From positions 73,645-137,644 of the forward strand of contig CAJUJY010000001.1 in assembly GCA_910586555.1 (NCBI GenBank): a stretch of DNA of 64,000 nucleotides, given 5' to 3'. The notes beneath the pieces were generated by a model. That model saw only the letters and a list, made by a program, of their open reading frames with translations, made no database searches and had not been told where the DNA came from. The first letter of the stretch is position 1; each line of letters opens with the position of its first letter. This document shows, piece after piece, positions 17,049 to 26,722 of this stretch. The translations under genes and the position numbers were made by a program. Source of the DNA: an uncultured Lachnospiraceae bacterium. Lineage in GTDB: Bacteria; Bacillota; Clostridia; Lachnospirales; Lachnospiraceae.

Positions 17049-18902
17049 TTAACTAAACCAGAAACCCTTCCAGTCATATTTATATACCCTGTATAAATCC
17101 TGTTTTATTGTAAATTCTTTAATAAGCCTTCCGGCTGTATCAGTTTCCATAAACTTATTATTGCTGGCATTGCAGTATATATAGACATTATCTGTCTTTG
17201 TAATATTGCCTTCATCTTTTGTTTTACTAAACCCTTTTGTTTCCTTGCGTATATATGTCCCTGCTGTTTCATCTATAAGGTATTTGTAATAATATGATTT
17301 ATTATTATTAACTGCATTAACCCCTGAATTATTGTTAAGCATTGTTAAATAATACTGCCCGTCTGTAAGTGAAGATGGTTTTTCATAAAGCATTGCATTT
17401 TGTCCTGCCTGTGAAGCAAAAAGTTCATGCTGTTTCTTTGGTTTTTCAAGTATGGAGTCTACTACTGGTGTTTCTTCAGGCTGTGGTGTGGCATCACCTT
17501 CAAGTGCTTTTACTAACACTTTCTTTTTAAGGTTCTTATAATTATTCCATATGCTTTTATCTGATATAATATAATCTATCTTTGGCATAAGGCTGTTTAC
17601 ATTGCTTACTTTAAATATGCTTGAAAGGGCCTGTGAGCTTACAAGAAGCTGGTTTGTGCCTGTTACTTGTACTGAATTTAAATCTATCCATGAAGGTGCT
17701 TTCTTTTTTGCCTTTTTAACAGCATTTTTATAAACTGAAGGCAGCAGTGTATTCATATCAAGTGCGGCCCCTGATTTACCACTTTCAAGTTCCACCTTAA
17801 CAATACAACTGTTTTTAACAGCCTTTTTCCTGTAAGGGGCAGCTATTACATATAGGTTTCCAAAACCGTCATATGCAAATTCCCCACTTTGTTTATAACC
17901 ATTAAGTTTATAAACCTTTGTTACCTGTCCAAGAGCATTTACAAGTGCAATTTTATCATCTGCACATGCATATACAATACCATCATATATTGTCTGTATA
18001 TTCCTTCCACAATAACCGTCTAATGGTATTTCCCCTCTTAATACACCTGAATTATCATATAATAATATTGCATAATTTTTTATACGTTTCCATACCGTTT
18101 TTTTCACACGCCTTGTAACTTTCCTGCCATTTTTCTTAACCTTTCTGGTAATAATGCGTGTAGTCTTTACCCTTTCGCCTTTGCCATCTGAAAATACAGT
18201 ATAAAGGCCGTTACTAAGCTTGCTTTTGCTGCGCCCGTCGCTGCCATTAATAACTACCTGTGCACCCATGCTGCTTTCTGGCATATCAATCCTGTATGTA
18301 AATGAATTAGAAAGTTCATCTTTTCCATTATAAAACTTCATTACAATATAATTAGTTTTGCCTGGAACAAGCCCAATTAACTGGTATTCGTGTTCCTTGG
18401 ACAGTTTCCCATGTGAATAATTAACAAGTGTACGTGTAAAATCAGGTATGTTTTTATCCTTTACGGAAATTGTATAACGGCAATAACACTTTCCATTTGT
18501 ATTAAAATAAACATAAAGGGAATTATTATTTGTGCCATATGGGTTGTATGCCCATAATGCTGAAGCTGGCGTGTACTTTCCTGCCCTTTTCTTAATATCT
18601 GTAAGGGTTTCCTCTGCCTTTGCTGAACGGCCTGTATTATAAATATCCCCTTTGGACGGGTAGTCAATGGTTACAACATTTTTATTATTTCCCGACATAT
18701 AAAGCTGGATTATATCTAGTTCCTCCGCTGTTTCTGCTGCCTTTATCCCCTGGTATTCCTGTAAATCCCTTTCTTCATCAAGCACAGCTTCTTCCTGCTT
18801 TTCCATTTTATTTGAAATATCATTCATTTTCCATAAAAAAGCCCCTGTTGCTGCTATCATTATAATACTAGTAACCAGAATTGTAATAAGCTTTTTCTTC
18901 AT
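17049..18902 (-). CDS. Aryl-sulfotransferase-like (ASST-family) membrane-anchored protein, catalytic residues apparently lost
   Basis: 617 residues. A hydrophobic span at ~5-25 acts as signal anchor and is followed by a coiled coil. The N-terminal domain carries NPYGTNNNSLYVYFNTNGK near residue 120, a hallmark of the ASST N-domain, and propeller blades follow with SWIDLNSVQVTGTNQLLVSSQ near residue 400. In active ASSTs this blade reads W-x-H-x-N-S and ends in S-x-R, and a QH pair comes later; here these are IDLNS, SSQ and SQAGQNAML, so the His and Arg residues are missing. A very basic insert (RKVKKNGRKVTRRVKK) lies near residue 255. It may be a scaffold or sensor rather than an enzyme. The assignment rests on family recognition by eye. 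Confidence 0.65.
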   Translation of the reverse strand: MKKKLITILVTSIIMIAATGAFLWKMNDISNKMEKQEEAVLDEERDLQEYQGIKAAETAEELDIIQLYMSGNNKNVVTIDYPSKGDIYNTGRSAKAEETLTDIKKRAGKYTPASALWAYNPYGTNNNSLYVYFNTNGKCYCRYTISVKDKNIPDFTRTLVNYSHGKLSKEHEYQLIGLVPGKTNYIVMKFYNGKDELSNSFTYRIDMPESSMGAQVVINGSDGRSKSKLSNGLYTVFSDGKGERVKTTRIITRKVKKNGRKVTRRVKKTVWKRIKNYAILLYDNSGVLRGEIPLDGYCGRNIQTIYDGIVYACADDKIALVNALGQVTKVYKLNGYKQSGEFAYDGFGNLYVIAAPYRKKAVKNSCIVKVELESGKSGAALDMNTLLPSVYKNAVKKAKKKAPSWIDLNSVQVTGTNQLLVSSQALSSIFKVSNVNSLMPKIDYIISDKSIWNNYKNLKKKVLVKALEGDATPQPEETPVVDSILEKPKKQHELFASQAGQNAMLYEKPSSLTDGQYYLTMLNNNSGVNAVNNNKSYYYKYLIDETAGTYIRKETKGFSKTKDEGNITKTDNVYIYCNASNNKFMETDTAGRLIKEFTIKQDLYRVYKYDWKGFWFS

Positions 18903-18917
18903 TTTAGTATTTTCCTT

Positions 18918-19346
18918 TCACTGTTTTATTACTATTTCTTTAAACTGGCTGTATAAACCAGGATAAAGCTTTTTCATTCTGAATGGCTTCATGTTTTTAT
19001 CCAGGAAGCAATGCCCTGTATGTCCTTTTGTACACAGCCTGCCATCACCTTCCTTATATATTTCATAAGAAAGTTCCATTTTTATTCCATCAAATTTTGT
19101 AACCTGTGAATGTACTTCAATGCTGTCATTATAATACAGTGGCACAAGGTAGTGGCATTCTGCTGACAAAACTGGTATAATAATCCCCATTCCTTCTATA
19201 TCTGCATAACCAAGACCTTCTTTATCCATCATGTCAAGCCTTGCTTCTTCAAAAAGCCTTATATAATTTGAATGGTGTATTATGCCCATCTGGTCTGTTT
19301 CATAATAATTCATCTTGCGTTTATATATTGCATGTTTTCCTTCCAT
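18918..19346 (-). CDS. Acyl-CoA thioesterase, hot-dog fold (YbgC/4HBT type)
   Basis: 142 residues, full length for the family. YYETDQMGIIHHSNYIRLFEEARLDM near residues 13-38 contains the catalytic Asp and the HH-x-NY motif of 4-hydroxybenzoyl-CoA thioesterase-like enzymes. They hydrolyse short or medium acyl-CoA thioesters in the cytoplasm. It lies 15 bp upstream of the ASST-like gene on the same strand, so the two are probably co-transcribed. The substrate is unknown. Confidence 0.9.
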   Translation of the reverse strand: MEGKHAIYKRKMNYYETDQMGIIHHSNYIRLFEEARLDMMDKEGLGYADIEGMGIIIPVLSAECHYLVPLYYNDSIEVHSQVTKFDGIKMELSYEIYKEGDGRLCTKGHTGHCFLDKNMKPFRMKKLYPGLYSQFKEIVIKQ

Positions 19347-19543
19347 GATTAATCCTCCATAAATTTGACATGTACCATAATAAAGTATATCATATAATTT
19401 AACTAATGTTTAGAGTTTTTTTCACCTGGACACATATATTTCGCAAATTTTCTATACTGCCATATATGCCTGCCTGTTTTAGTGCAGTGTGGCTAATATA
19501 ACCAGGATAACCAATTATAATTGTAATTATATGGAGGCTTGTT

Positions 19544-21370
19544 ATGAATTTAATTACTGCAAAAAACCTTACACACACATATACAGGACGGCTTCTTTTT
19601 GATGACGCCTCTTTTTATCTTAATGATAATGAAAAAGCTGGCATTATTGGTATAAATGGTACTGGCAAGTCTACCCTTTTAAAAATAATTGCTGGCATTG
19701 TAACCCCGGACCAGGGTATAGTTACTACCATGCAGAACCTGCGCATGGGCTATCTTCCCCAGAATCCTGTATTTGCTAAAGGAATGTCTGTACTTGATGC
19801 CTCCCTTCCTTTAAAAGATGATATTGCAGATGAACCCTCTGCTTTTATTCCACAGGCTAAAAGCCTGCTTGGAAAGCTTGGGATTATAAATTTAGCAAAA
19901 GATATAACAACACTTTCAGGCGGACAGAAAAAAAGGATTGCCCTTGTACGTACTATACTTACACCTGCTGATGTGCTTATACTTGATGAGCCAACTAACC
20001 ATTTAGACGGGTCAATGGCACAGTGGCTTGAAGAATATCTTGTAAATTACAATGGCGGGATTATAATGGTTACACATGACAGATATTTCCTTGACAGTGT
20101 AACAAACCGGATAATTGAAATTGATAAAGGCCATTTATACAGCTATAACTGTAATTACCTTGGGTTTATAGAACGTAAGGCAGAGCGTGAAGAAATGGAG
20201 CGTGCTTCGGAACGCAAACGCCAGAGCATACTACGCAATGAAATTGCATGGATAAAACGTGGTGCACGTGCACGTTCTACAAAACAGAAAGCACATATTG
20301 CCCGTTATGAAGCATTACGTGATACAAAAGCACCCGTAACTGATGCCACAGCACAAATAAGTTCTGTATCTTCAAGACTTGGCAGGACTACAATAGAACT
20401 TGGAAATATCTGCAAATCATTTGACGGGAATGTTATAATAAAAGATTTTACCCATATATTCCTGCGTGGCAGCCGCACTGGTATAATTGGTGCTAATGGC
20501 TGCGGCAAATCTACACTTATGAATATTATTTCAGGAAAACAAGAACCAGACAGCGGTGAGGTTACTATAGGGCAGACTGTAAAGATTAGTTATTTTGCAC
20601 AGGAAAATGCATCACTTGATGATTCAATGCGTGTAATTGATTATATACGTGAAGGCGGGGAAGTTATAAAGACAAATGAGGGCACTGTTAGCGCATCTGT
20701 AATGCTTGAACGCTTCCTTTTTGCTCCAGAACAGCAGTATTCACTTATTGGCAGGCTTTCAGGCGGTGAAAAACGCAGGCTTTATCTTTTAAGGATACTT
20801 ATGGAAGCACCAAATGTACTCCTTCTTGATGAACCAACCAATGACCTTGATATTACAACACTTGCAATACTTGAAGATTACCTGGATACATTTGACGGCA
20901 TTGTAATAGCAATTTCACATGACAGGTACTTCCTTGACCGTATAGCAACAAGAATTTTATCATTTGAAGGCAGTGGGGTAATAAAACAATATGAAGGCGG
21001 GTATACAGATTATATTAATGCCTCTGGCAGGGAATTTCCGGCTTATAATCCAGGCACTGGCATAAAAGAAACCAGTAAACCACAAGAAACTACTAAAACA
21101 GTAAACCGTGATAACTGGAAAGACGGGCAGGAAAAAAAGAAAAAGATGTCATATAAAGAACAAAGGGAATATGAAACTATAGAAGATGACATTGCAAGGC
21201 TTGAAAATGAACTGGAAAATATAGAAAAAGAGATTTTAAAGTATTCACATGACTTTGTAAAATTAAATGAACTGTCTGCAAAAAAAGAAGAACTTTCAAA
21301 TAACCTTTCTGAAAAAATGGACAGATGGATGTATCTGGAGGAACTGGCACAGGAAACTGCAAACAGGTAA
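19544..21370 (+). CDS. ABC-F family ATPase (ribosome-associated)
   Basis: 608 residues with two ABC cassettes and no membrane segments. Walker A motifs are GINGTGKST (~38) and GANGCGKST (~325); signatures are LSGGQKKR and LSGGEKRR; Walker B motifs are VLILDEPTNHLD and VLLLDEPTNDLD. The inter-cassette linker (about 210-270) is basic, and the C-terminal ~90 residues form a charged coiled coil, as in Uup-type proteins. ABC-F proteins act on the ribosome in translation or give antibiotic protection; which applies here is not clear. ATGGAGG lies 8 nt before the ATG, and TATAAT at 19,516-19,521 could be part of its promoter. It is one of the few plus-strand genes in this half. Confidence 0.94.
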   Translation: MNLITAKNLTHTYTGRLLFDDASFYLNDNEKAGIIGINGTGKSTLLKIIAGIVTPDQGIVTTMQNLRMGYLPQNPVFAKGMSVLDASLPLKDDIADEPSAFIPQAKSLLGKLGIINLAKDITTLSGGQKKRIALVRTILTPADVLILDEPTNHLDGSMAQWLEEYLVNYNGGIIMVTHDRYFLDSVTNRIIEIDKGHLYSYNCNYLGFIERKAEREEMERASERKRQSILRNEIAWIKRGARARSTKQKAHIARYEALRDTKAPVTDATAQISSVSSRLGRTTIELGNICKSFDGNVIIKDFTHIFLRGSRTGIIGANGCGKSTLMNIISGKQEPDSGEVTIGQTVKISYFAQENASLDDSMRVIDYIREGGEVIKTNEGTVSASVMLERFLFAPEQQYSLIGRLSGGEKRRLYLLRILMEAPNVLLLDEPTNDLDITTLAILEDYLDTFDGIVIAISHDRYFLDRIATRILSFEGSGVIKQYEGGYTDYINASGREFPAYNPGTGIKETSKPQETTKTVNRDNWKDGQEKKKKMSYKEQREYETIEDDIARLENELENIEKEILKYSHDFVKLNELSAKKEELSNNLSEKMDRWMYLEELAQETANR

Positions 21371-21375
21371 TATAA

Positions 21376-21407
21376 AAATACTGGCAGCTAATATATAACT
21401 GCCAGTA
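21376..21407 (-). terminator. Terminator of the chemoreceptor gene
   Basis: TACTGGCAG and CTGCCAGTA form a perfect 9-bp stem. On the minus strand the stem is followed by TTTTTATA. It lies 9 bp after the ABC-F stop codon, so the stem could also mark the 3' end of that plus-strand transcript, though no T-run follows there. Confidence 0.7.
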
Positions 21408-21517
21408 CCTTAAAATATATACTTCTTAATTGACAGGCCTGGTTTACCAGTGCTTGCTGGTAATTTTTGATTACTTGCAATACAGGTTGCAAGTATAATT
21501 TGGCTGCTTTTATACTT

Positions 21518-23224
21518 TTATTCCCTGAAAGTAAATACTGAAACCATATTGTTAAATTCAGTTACCTGTGCTGTCAGTTCCTCACTTGTTGCTGATGTTT
21601 CCTGTGCTACGGCTGAATTGCTCTGTACAATTTCTGCAATTCTTTCTATAGCCTGGTCTGCCTGCTGCATACTCTCTGCCTGTTCAAGCGATATTTCTTT
21701 CATCTTCCTTGCACTGTCTGCAACCATCTTCACACCATCTACTACTTCTTTTAATGAAATAGAAGCTTTTGTTGCATTATTACTTCCCTCTTCTACTTTA
21801 TTAATAGCAGTTTCTATAAGTGATTTTGAATCTACCGCTGACTTTGCACTTTGTTCTGCAAGAGTCCGTATCTGGTCTGCAACTACTGCAAATCCTTTTC
21901 CTGCATCTCCAGCCCTTGCAGCTTCAATAGAAGCATTTAACGACAATAAGTTGGTCTGGCTTGCAATATCTTCAATCTGTACAATAATCTCTCCAATTTT
22001 TTCAGATGCTTCACTGATACGGAGCATAGCATCCATCATTGCTTCCATATCCTCACGGCTGTTCTCTGCCATATCTGCATATTTACGTGCTTCATTGTAT
22101 GATTTCTCCAATTCATCAGCCGTTGTCTTAATACCATTGCTCAGTTCATCAACTGTTGCCTGCATCTCTTCAACTGCTGCTGCCTGGTCAGTTGCACCTT
22201 CTGCTACAGACTGTGCTGCTTCTGCAAGATTTGTAGAACCTGTAAGTACCTGCCCTGAAGCATCGCTTACACCCTTAATTGTAGTATCTATCTGGCGGTT
22301 CATCTTTCTCATTCCTGTAAGTAAAACCTGGAATGCACCCATATATTCTTCTTCACATTCTGTCATGACTGCAAAATTCCCTTCTGCCATTTCATTAAGC
22401 AGCCTGCCAGAGTCTGTAATTATATCCCTGATTCTTTCAGACATAATTGATAACCCTTTAACAAGCTCTGCAATCTCATCTTCAGTTTCAACTACTGGAA
22501 GTGATGAGTCTATATCCCCCTCAGCAAATGTAATAAACCTGTTCTTCAGTTCAACCAGAGGTTTTTCAATACTTTTTGATATTACTGTTGAAAGTTTAGC
22601 TGAATAAAGTATAATGACAATAATAACAACTGCAATTACTGCAAATGAAATATAAAGCAGCACTTTATTAAATGCCCTTTCATCCTTACCTTCTTTTAAA
22701 TTTAATGCCATCAGGCTTTCCAGCGCATCATCAAGTGCATCATACTTTGGTGCAGCCTCTTCTACCATCATTTTTTGCGCCATTATACACTGTTCTTTAT
22801 CAGTAGTTGCCCCTAATTCAGCAGCTTGGGCATCAATTTCCTTATACTCTGCCCATGCTTTATCAATGGCTTCCATACAAGCCATTCCTTCCTTTGTTAT
22901 CATTGTAGCACGTACTGGCTCTAACAGGGCTTCAAAATTAGCAACAGCCTCGTCATGCTGTTCCTTCACGACATTAATCAGCTCTTCTGTTTCATATCCG
23001 ACAATTCCTCTTGTAGAAGACCTTACCTCTGCTGATTCATTCATTACTAATGCTATATCCCCCTGTGGATATGCATAGTAGTCAAGAACTTTCTCATACT
23101 TGCTTGCTGTGTAAAGAATAACTGCCATAATCAGGATGGATAACACCCCAAAAATTAAAATAATCTGCGTAAAAGCACTCTTTAAACGCTTTCCAATATT
23201 CATCTTGCCAAGTTTCTTAAACAT
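21518..23224 (-). CDS. Methyl-accepting chemotaxis protein
   Basis: 568 residues. TM1 is at ~22-42, an extracellular four-helix-type sensor domain follows (~45-190) and TM2 is at ~195-218, then a HAMP segment and a long cytoplasmic signalling coil. The hairpin tip reads [20 protein letters not shown], followed by [17 protein letters not shown], the most conserved MCP sequence. It would signal to CheA through CheW or CheV; cheV is at 7,095 but not adjacent. No CheR-docking pentapeptide is seen at the C-terminus. The ligand is unknown. Confidence 0.95.
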   Translation of the reverse strand: MFKKLGKMNIGKRLKSAFTQIILIFGVLSILIMAVILYTASKYEKVLDYYAYPQGDIALVMNESAEVRSSTRGIVGYETEELINVVKEQHDEAVANFEALLEPVRATMITKEGMACMEAIDKAWAEYKEIDAQAAELGATTDKEQCIMAQKMMVEEAAPKYDALDDALESLMALNLKEGKDERAFNKVLLYISFAVIAVVIIVIILYSAKLSTVISKSIEKPLVELKNRFITFAEGDIDSSLPVVETEDEIAELVKGLSIMSERIRDIITDSGRLLNEMAEGNFAVMTECEEEYMGAFQVLLTGMRKMNRQIDTTIKGVSDASGQVLTGSTNLAEAAQSVAEGATDQAAAVEEMQATVDELSNGIKTTADELEKSYNEARKYADMAENSREDMEAMMDAMLRISEASEKIGEIIVQIEDIASQTNLLSLNASIEAARAGDAGKGFAVVADQIRTLAEQSAKSAVDSKSLIETAINKVEEGSNNATKASISLKEVVDGVKMVADSARKMKEISLEQAESMQQADQAIERIAEIVQSNSAVAQETSATSEELTAQVTEFNNMVSVFTFRE

Positions 23225-23423
23225 CTTTTAACCTCTCCCTTACTTCTAAAATTTTAATTTTTTAAACTTCACTGATGTATTAAGAAGCTGGTTTATAGTT
23301 ATTATTCCTATATTTAATAATTAACGGTTCCCATCCACATTAATACACTTATTTAATAGTACCATCACCTATCCAGATTTTCAAGTATTTTCTCATGATA
23401 ACCAGGTTAAACCCATTTTTCCA

Positions 23424-23452
23424 TTGACACCCAGACAAATATATGATAGATT
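23424..23452 (+). promoter_or_regulatory. Sigma-A promoter of the cold shock gene
   Basis: TTGACA at 23,424-23,429, a 17-bp spacer and TAGATT at 23,447-23,452. Transcription would begin near 23,459, leaving a ~60-nt leader with TAGGAGG near its end. The rest of the 23,225-23,423 gap holds no gene and probably carries the chemoreceptor promoter. Confidence 0.75.
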
Positions 23453-23520
23453 AAATATGTTGTAGCTTTGTCAAGGTACAAAGCGTTTTAATATTTTTTC
23501 AGTTTTTAGGAGGCATTATA

Positions 23521-23721
23521 ATGAAAGGTACAGTTAAGTGGTTTAACGCAAAAAAGGGATTTGGATTTATTTCAGATGAAACAGGCAAAGATGTGTTTGT
23601 ACATTTTTCAGCGCTCCAGATGGATGGTTTCAAAGTCCTTGACGAAGGCGAAGCTGTTGAGTTCGATGTTGTGAACGGGGAGAAAGGTCCACAGGCTTCT
23701 AACGTAGTAAAAGTTGGTTAA
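23521..23721 (+). CDS. Cold shock protein, CspA family
   Basis: 66 residues, a single OB-fold cold shock domain and nothing else. RNP1 is KGFGFI and RNP2 is VFVHFSA; the start [18 protein letters not shown] is canonical. It binds single-stranded nucleic acid and acts as an RNA chaperone in the cytoplasm. The gene stands alone with its own promoter, a TAGGAGG site 7 nt before the ATG and a terminator downstream. Its codon use looks more selected than that of its neighbours, as expected for an abundant protein. Confidence 0.97.
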   Translation: MKGTVKWFNAKKGFGFISDETGKDVFVHFSALQMDGFKVLDEGEAVEFDVVNGEKGPQASNVVKVG

Positions 23722-23832
23722 TGGCTTCCGGTTTTTACTTTGCGTGTTATAATCAATGCGTGGATTCATCTTAATTTTTATATAAAGAGATTTATTTTAA
23801 AAGTTTTTTGATTTTCAGACAGGGTTATAACA

Positions 23833-23865
23833 AAACAGGGACTGGTTAAACAGTCCCTGTTTTTA
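23833..23865. terminator. Terminator between the csp and U32 genes, probably bidirectional
   Basis: AACAGGGACTG and CAGTCCCTGTT form a perfect stem around a short loop, followed by TTTTT on the plus strand; an A-rich stretch on the other side gives a weaker T-run on the minus strand. It ends the plus-strand csp transcript and, 20 bp past the U32 stop, may also end the minus-strand operon. Confidence 0.85.
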
Positions 23866-23883
23866 TTGAATAAAATAACTATA

Positions 23884-25128
23884 TTAACCAGCCTGGCCTG
23901 CCTTTATACGGATTATATCCATTCCATCCACCGCCCCGTCAAATAAAACTTCTATATTCTGTCCAGGATGCGGGCAGTTTTCAATATGTGTCCCCTTTTC
24001 ATCCCTCATATCTTTTACACATGCAGTAATATCTTTTCCCGATGGTTTCATAATTTCAACTATATCACCAACACAAAATTTATTTTTCTGCACAAGTGGT
24101 ATATAGCCATCTTCTGACGGCTTCCCTGCAATCCCAAGATAAGTATATCCCTGTACATATGTGTTATTATCATAAATCTGTGTATCATGTGTAGCAGGAC
24201 CGTAGAAAAATCCTGTTGTAAACTGCCTGTAAGTGCATTTGGAAATTTCCTGCATATAATAATCCAGGCGTGATTTATAAAGATCTTCTGACTGGAAATA
24301 GTCATCTATTGCCTGCCTGTAAGTCCTTGCCACATCTGCTACATAAAGTGCAGTCTTCATTCTCCCTTCTATCTTAAAACTGTCAATTCCTGCTTCTATA
24401 AGGTCTGGAATATGCCCTATCATACATAAATCTTTGGAATTAAATATATAAGTGCCTCTTTCATTCTCTTCTACAGGAAGATACTCCCCTGGACGGCTTT
24501 CTTCCATTATATAATATTTCCAGCGGCATGGATGGGTACATGCACCAAGGTTTGCATCCCTTCCAGTAAAATAATTGCTTAAAAGACACCTGCCTGAATA
24601 AGATATGCACATAGCACCATGTACAAACACTTCTATCTCAAGGCTTTCCGGGATATTATGCCGTATCTGTTTTATTTCTTCTATTGAAAGTTCCCTTGCT
24701 GCCACTACCCTTTTTGCGTCCTGTTTGTGCCAGAAAAGGTATGTCATGTAATTAACATTATTTGCCTGTGTGCTTATATGGATTTCTATTCCAGGGCATA
24801 CCTCCTTTGCAATGGAAAATACCCCTGGATCAGAAATAATAAGTGCATCAGGCTTCATTTCCTTTAACTCAGAAAAATACTGGCGCACACCATCTAAATC
24901 CCTGTTATGTGCTGTTATATTGGCTGTTACAAATACCCTTTTTCCATGCATATGTGCAAACTTTATGCCTTCTTCCATATCTTCCTTTGAAAAATTCTTT
25001 GCTTTTGCACGCAGGCCATACATTTCACCACCAATATATACTGCATCAGCACCATATGTTACAGCAACCTTAAGCACTTCAAGGCTGCTTGCTGGCACTA
25101 AAAGTTCAGGTTTTCCATTTGCTAACAT
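23884..25128 (-). CDS. Peptidase U32 family protein, predicted tRNA uridine hydroxylation protein (TrhP-like)
   Basis: 414 residues. The N-terminus KPELLVPASSLEVLKVAVTYGADAVYIGG and the central FVHGAMCISYSGRCLLSNYFTGRD are signatures of the U32 family, and the Cys pattern GACTHPCRWKYYI is also conserved. In B. subtilis and E. coli such proteins (YrrN/YrrO, YegQ) make 5-hydroxyuridine at tRNA position 34. The adjacent trmR-like gene, which would methylate that base, supports the same role here. Only one U32 gene is present, against two in B. subtilis. It is the last gene of the operon. Confidence 0.88.
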   Translation of the reverse strand: MLANGKPELLVPASSLEVLKVAVTYGADAVYIGGEMYGLRAKAKNFSKEDMEEGIKFAHMHGKRVFVTANITAHNRDLDGVRQYFSELKEMKPDALIISDPGVFSIAKEVCPGIEIHISTQANNVNYMTYLFWHKQDAKRVVAARELSIEEIKQIRHNIPESLEIEVFVHGAMCISYSGRCLLSNYFTGRDANLGACTHPCRWKYYIMEESRPGEYLPVEENERGTYIFNSKDLCMIGHIPDLIEAGIDSFKIEGRMKTALYVADVARTYRQAIDDYFQSEDLYKSRLDYYMQEISKCTYRQFTTGFFYGPATHDTQIYDNNTYVQGYTYLGIAGKPSEDGYIPLVQKNKFCVGDIVEIMKPSGKDITACVKDMRDEKGTHIENCPHPGQNIEVLFDGAVDGMDIIRIKAGQAG

Positions 25129-25152
25129 AGCTCCTCCATTCTGCCATATTTA

Positions 25153-25821
25153 TTATTCACTGTCCATGCTGCCATTTTTAACAGAAATTGTAACACCATC
25201 CCCGGCAGGCAGTATAATTGTATTCCATTTTACTGAATGTGAAATGTAATATAAATATTTACGCATCCTGCCATGTATTGTCCTGTCACGCCTTGTTATT
25301 GCATAACGCGACTGTAATACATCACCATTTTGCAATACATTATCTGTTACAAGGATTCCACCTGTAGAAAGAAGCTTATAAACTGGTTCTATAAAGTTCA
25401 TATATTGTCCCTTTGCAGCATCCATAAATATAAAACTATATTCTTTTTCCTGCTCCACAAGCCGTTTTAAGACTTCATTTGCATCACCCTCAATAAGGTT
25501 TATCTGGCTTTCTTTATTATATTTTTTAAAGTTCTCTTTTGCCCCTTTAATCCTTGCTGGTACTTTTTCTATTGTATCTATAGTTGTGCCACTGCCAGCA
25601 TACTCACTTATAAGCAGGCTTGAAAAGCCTGTAGCTGTCCCTATTTCAAGGACAGACTCTGGCTTATTAATCTTTAAAAGGAAAGCAAGCAGGGTCTGTA
25701 CAGAACGTTTTATAACAGGTACTTCTGCCATAAGTGCATTATTCTCTGCTTCCTGCAAATATCCTGGTATATCCCATGACAGCAAATCTATATATTCTGA
25801 CAGTCTTTCATCAATAACCAT
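25153..25821 (-). CDS. trmR: SAM-dependent O-methyltransferase, predicted tRNA 5-hydroxyuridine methyltransferase
   Basis: 222 residues, class I methyltransferase of the catechol-O-methyltransferase-like family. The SAM loop is VLEIGTATGFSSLLI near residue 60, the acidic residue after strand 2 is in TIDTIEK, and FIFMDAAKGQY carries the metal-binding Asp. Its place between a U32 gene and an MltG-like gene matches B. subtilis yrrL-yrrM-yrrO, where YrrM is TrmR. Start at the ATG with TTGGAG 5 nt upstream; an earlier ATG six codons before lacks such a site. The tRNA role rests on synteny. Confidence 0.85.
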   Translation of the reverse strand: MVIDERLSEYIDLLSWDIPGYLQEAENNALMAEVPVIKRSVQTLLAFLLKINKPESVLEIGTATGFSSLLISEYAGSGTTIDTIEKVPARIKGAKENFKKYNKESQINLIEGDANEVLKRLVEQEKEYSFIFMDAAKGQYMNFIEPVYKLLSTGGILVTDNVLQNGDVLQSRYAITRRDRTIHGRMRKYLYYISHSVKWNTIILPAGDGVTISVKNGSMDSE

Positions 25822-25845
25822 ATTATCTCCAATAACCATATATTA

Positions 25846-26235
25846 CTATTCTTTAAATGTAATCTGGTTTATAATAGTTCCATAATCCATACTTGTATTT
25901 AATGTATATACGCCAGCTTTTAATATAGTTTTATCTGTATCCATAAGTTTTGTACGTATATAAAATGCGTATTTATCTGAAATAATGCCTTCATCCATAA
26001 GCCTTTTTGATACATCAGCCATACTGTCCCCATCCCTTACTTCAAATACTATATCCTGCCCTGGCGCTTCTTCAACAACTACAGGCCCGTATATGCCATA
26101 ACAAAAGTTATAACCCTGCAAACACAGGTAAAAAGTGCTATAAACCACTACTATTATAACAAGTATATTGATAACAATGTAAAGGCTTCTTTTAAGCATA
26201 AGAAGTATATACTTAATACTCTGGACATTCCTCAA
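25846..26235 (-). CDS. Short MltG/YceG-like membrane protein lacking the catalytic domain
   Basis: 129 residues. A hydrophobic span at ~17-42 precedes a small extracytoplasmic domain (IVFEVRDGDSMADVSKRLMDEGIISDKYAFYIRTK) that matches the LysM-like N-terminal part of MltG/YceG endolytic transglycosylases. Full MltG has about 340-360 residues; the C-terminal catalytic part with its Glu is absent, and the ORF ends cleanly at YGTIINQITFKE. The start is probably TTG, with GGAGG 11 nt upstream inside the end of the preceding gene. It may be a glycan-binding or regulatory relic in the position of yrrL. Confidence 0.75.
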   Translation of the reverse strand: MRNVQSIKYILLMLKRSLYIVINILVIIVVVYSTFYLCLQGYNFCYGIYGPVVVEEAPGQDIVFEVRDGDSMADVSKRLMDEGIISDKYAFYIRTKLMDTDKTILKAGVYTLNTSMDYGTIINQITFKE

Positions 26236-26241
26236 ATTATA

Positions 26242-26652
26242 TTATACCTCCAGGAAACCTGTTTCAATTTTTATGCCTTCAAGAAACTGGTTTTGCAAGC
26301 TGCGTATCATTACACAGTACTGGTGTTCCGCAGAAAAAAATTCATTTGACAGCGTATTGTTCTGTAAATCATAGTATTCCTTTTGCAGTTTATTATTTTC
26401 ATGTATAAAATTCTCACTTTCGGACATCTGCATTGCAAGGCTTCTTCTATGGTACTCACCTATCCTGTTGTATAATTCAGGCTGTGCTTTTACATGTTCT
26501 AAAAGATTATGGTACTGGTTATACTCCTTTGTCCCCTTTATAGCTTTAATAAGATTTTCCATTACTTCTTCTGGCTGCAATAAAACCACCCTTTCTATTT
26601 CCAATATTTCTGGCAATTCAACGGTTAAAGCATACGGGGTTCTTATATACAT
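26242..26652 (-). CDS. YlbF/YmcA-family protein
   Basis: 136 residues, mostly helical. The IKAIKGTKEYNQYHNLLEHVKAQPEL segment and the following helices match the YlbF/YmcA (Com_YlbF) fold, whose B. subtilis members form a complex with RNase Y and affect mRNA processing and competence. An in-frame ATG at residue 31 may be the true start, since the family normally begins near there. The gene follows RNase J by 70 bp and its end overlaps the ribosome binding site of the MltG-like gene. A role in RNA metabolism fits the neighbour but is not proven. Confidence 0.65.
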   Translation of the reverse strand: MYIRTPYALTVELPEILEIERVVLLQPEEVMENLIKAIKGTKEYNQYHNLLEHVKAQPELYNRIGEYHRRSLAMQMSESENFIHENNKLQKEYYDLQNNTLSNEFFSAEHQYCVMIRSLQNQFLEGIKIETGFLEV

Positions 26653-26722
26653 TTATTTCCAGATATCCCCGGAAGCATATTATTATTATAAAAAATCCTG
26701 GTACTAAGGATACTTACACATT

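Noticed and set aside
21549..22607. 352-codon plus-strand ORF opposite the chemoreceptor
   Set aside because: The sense frame is an unmistakable MCP; the antisense frame is Ser/Ile/Ala-rich with no motifs or ribosome binding site.
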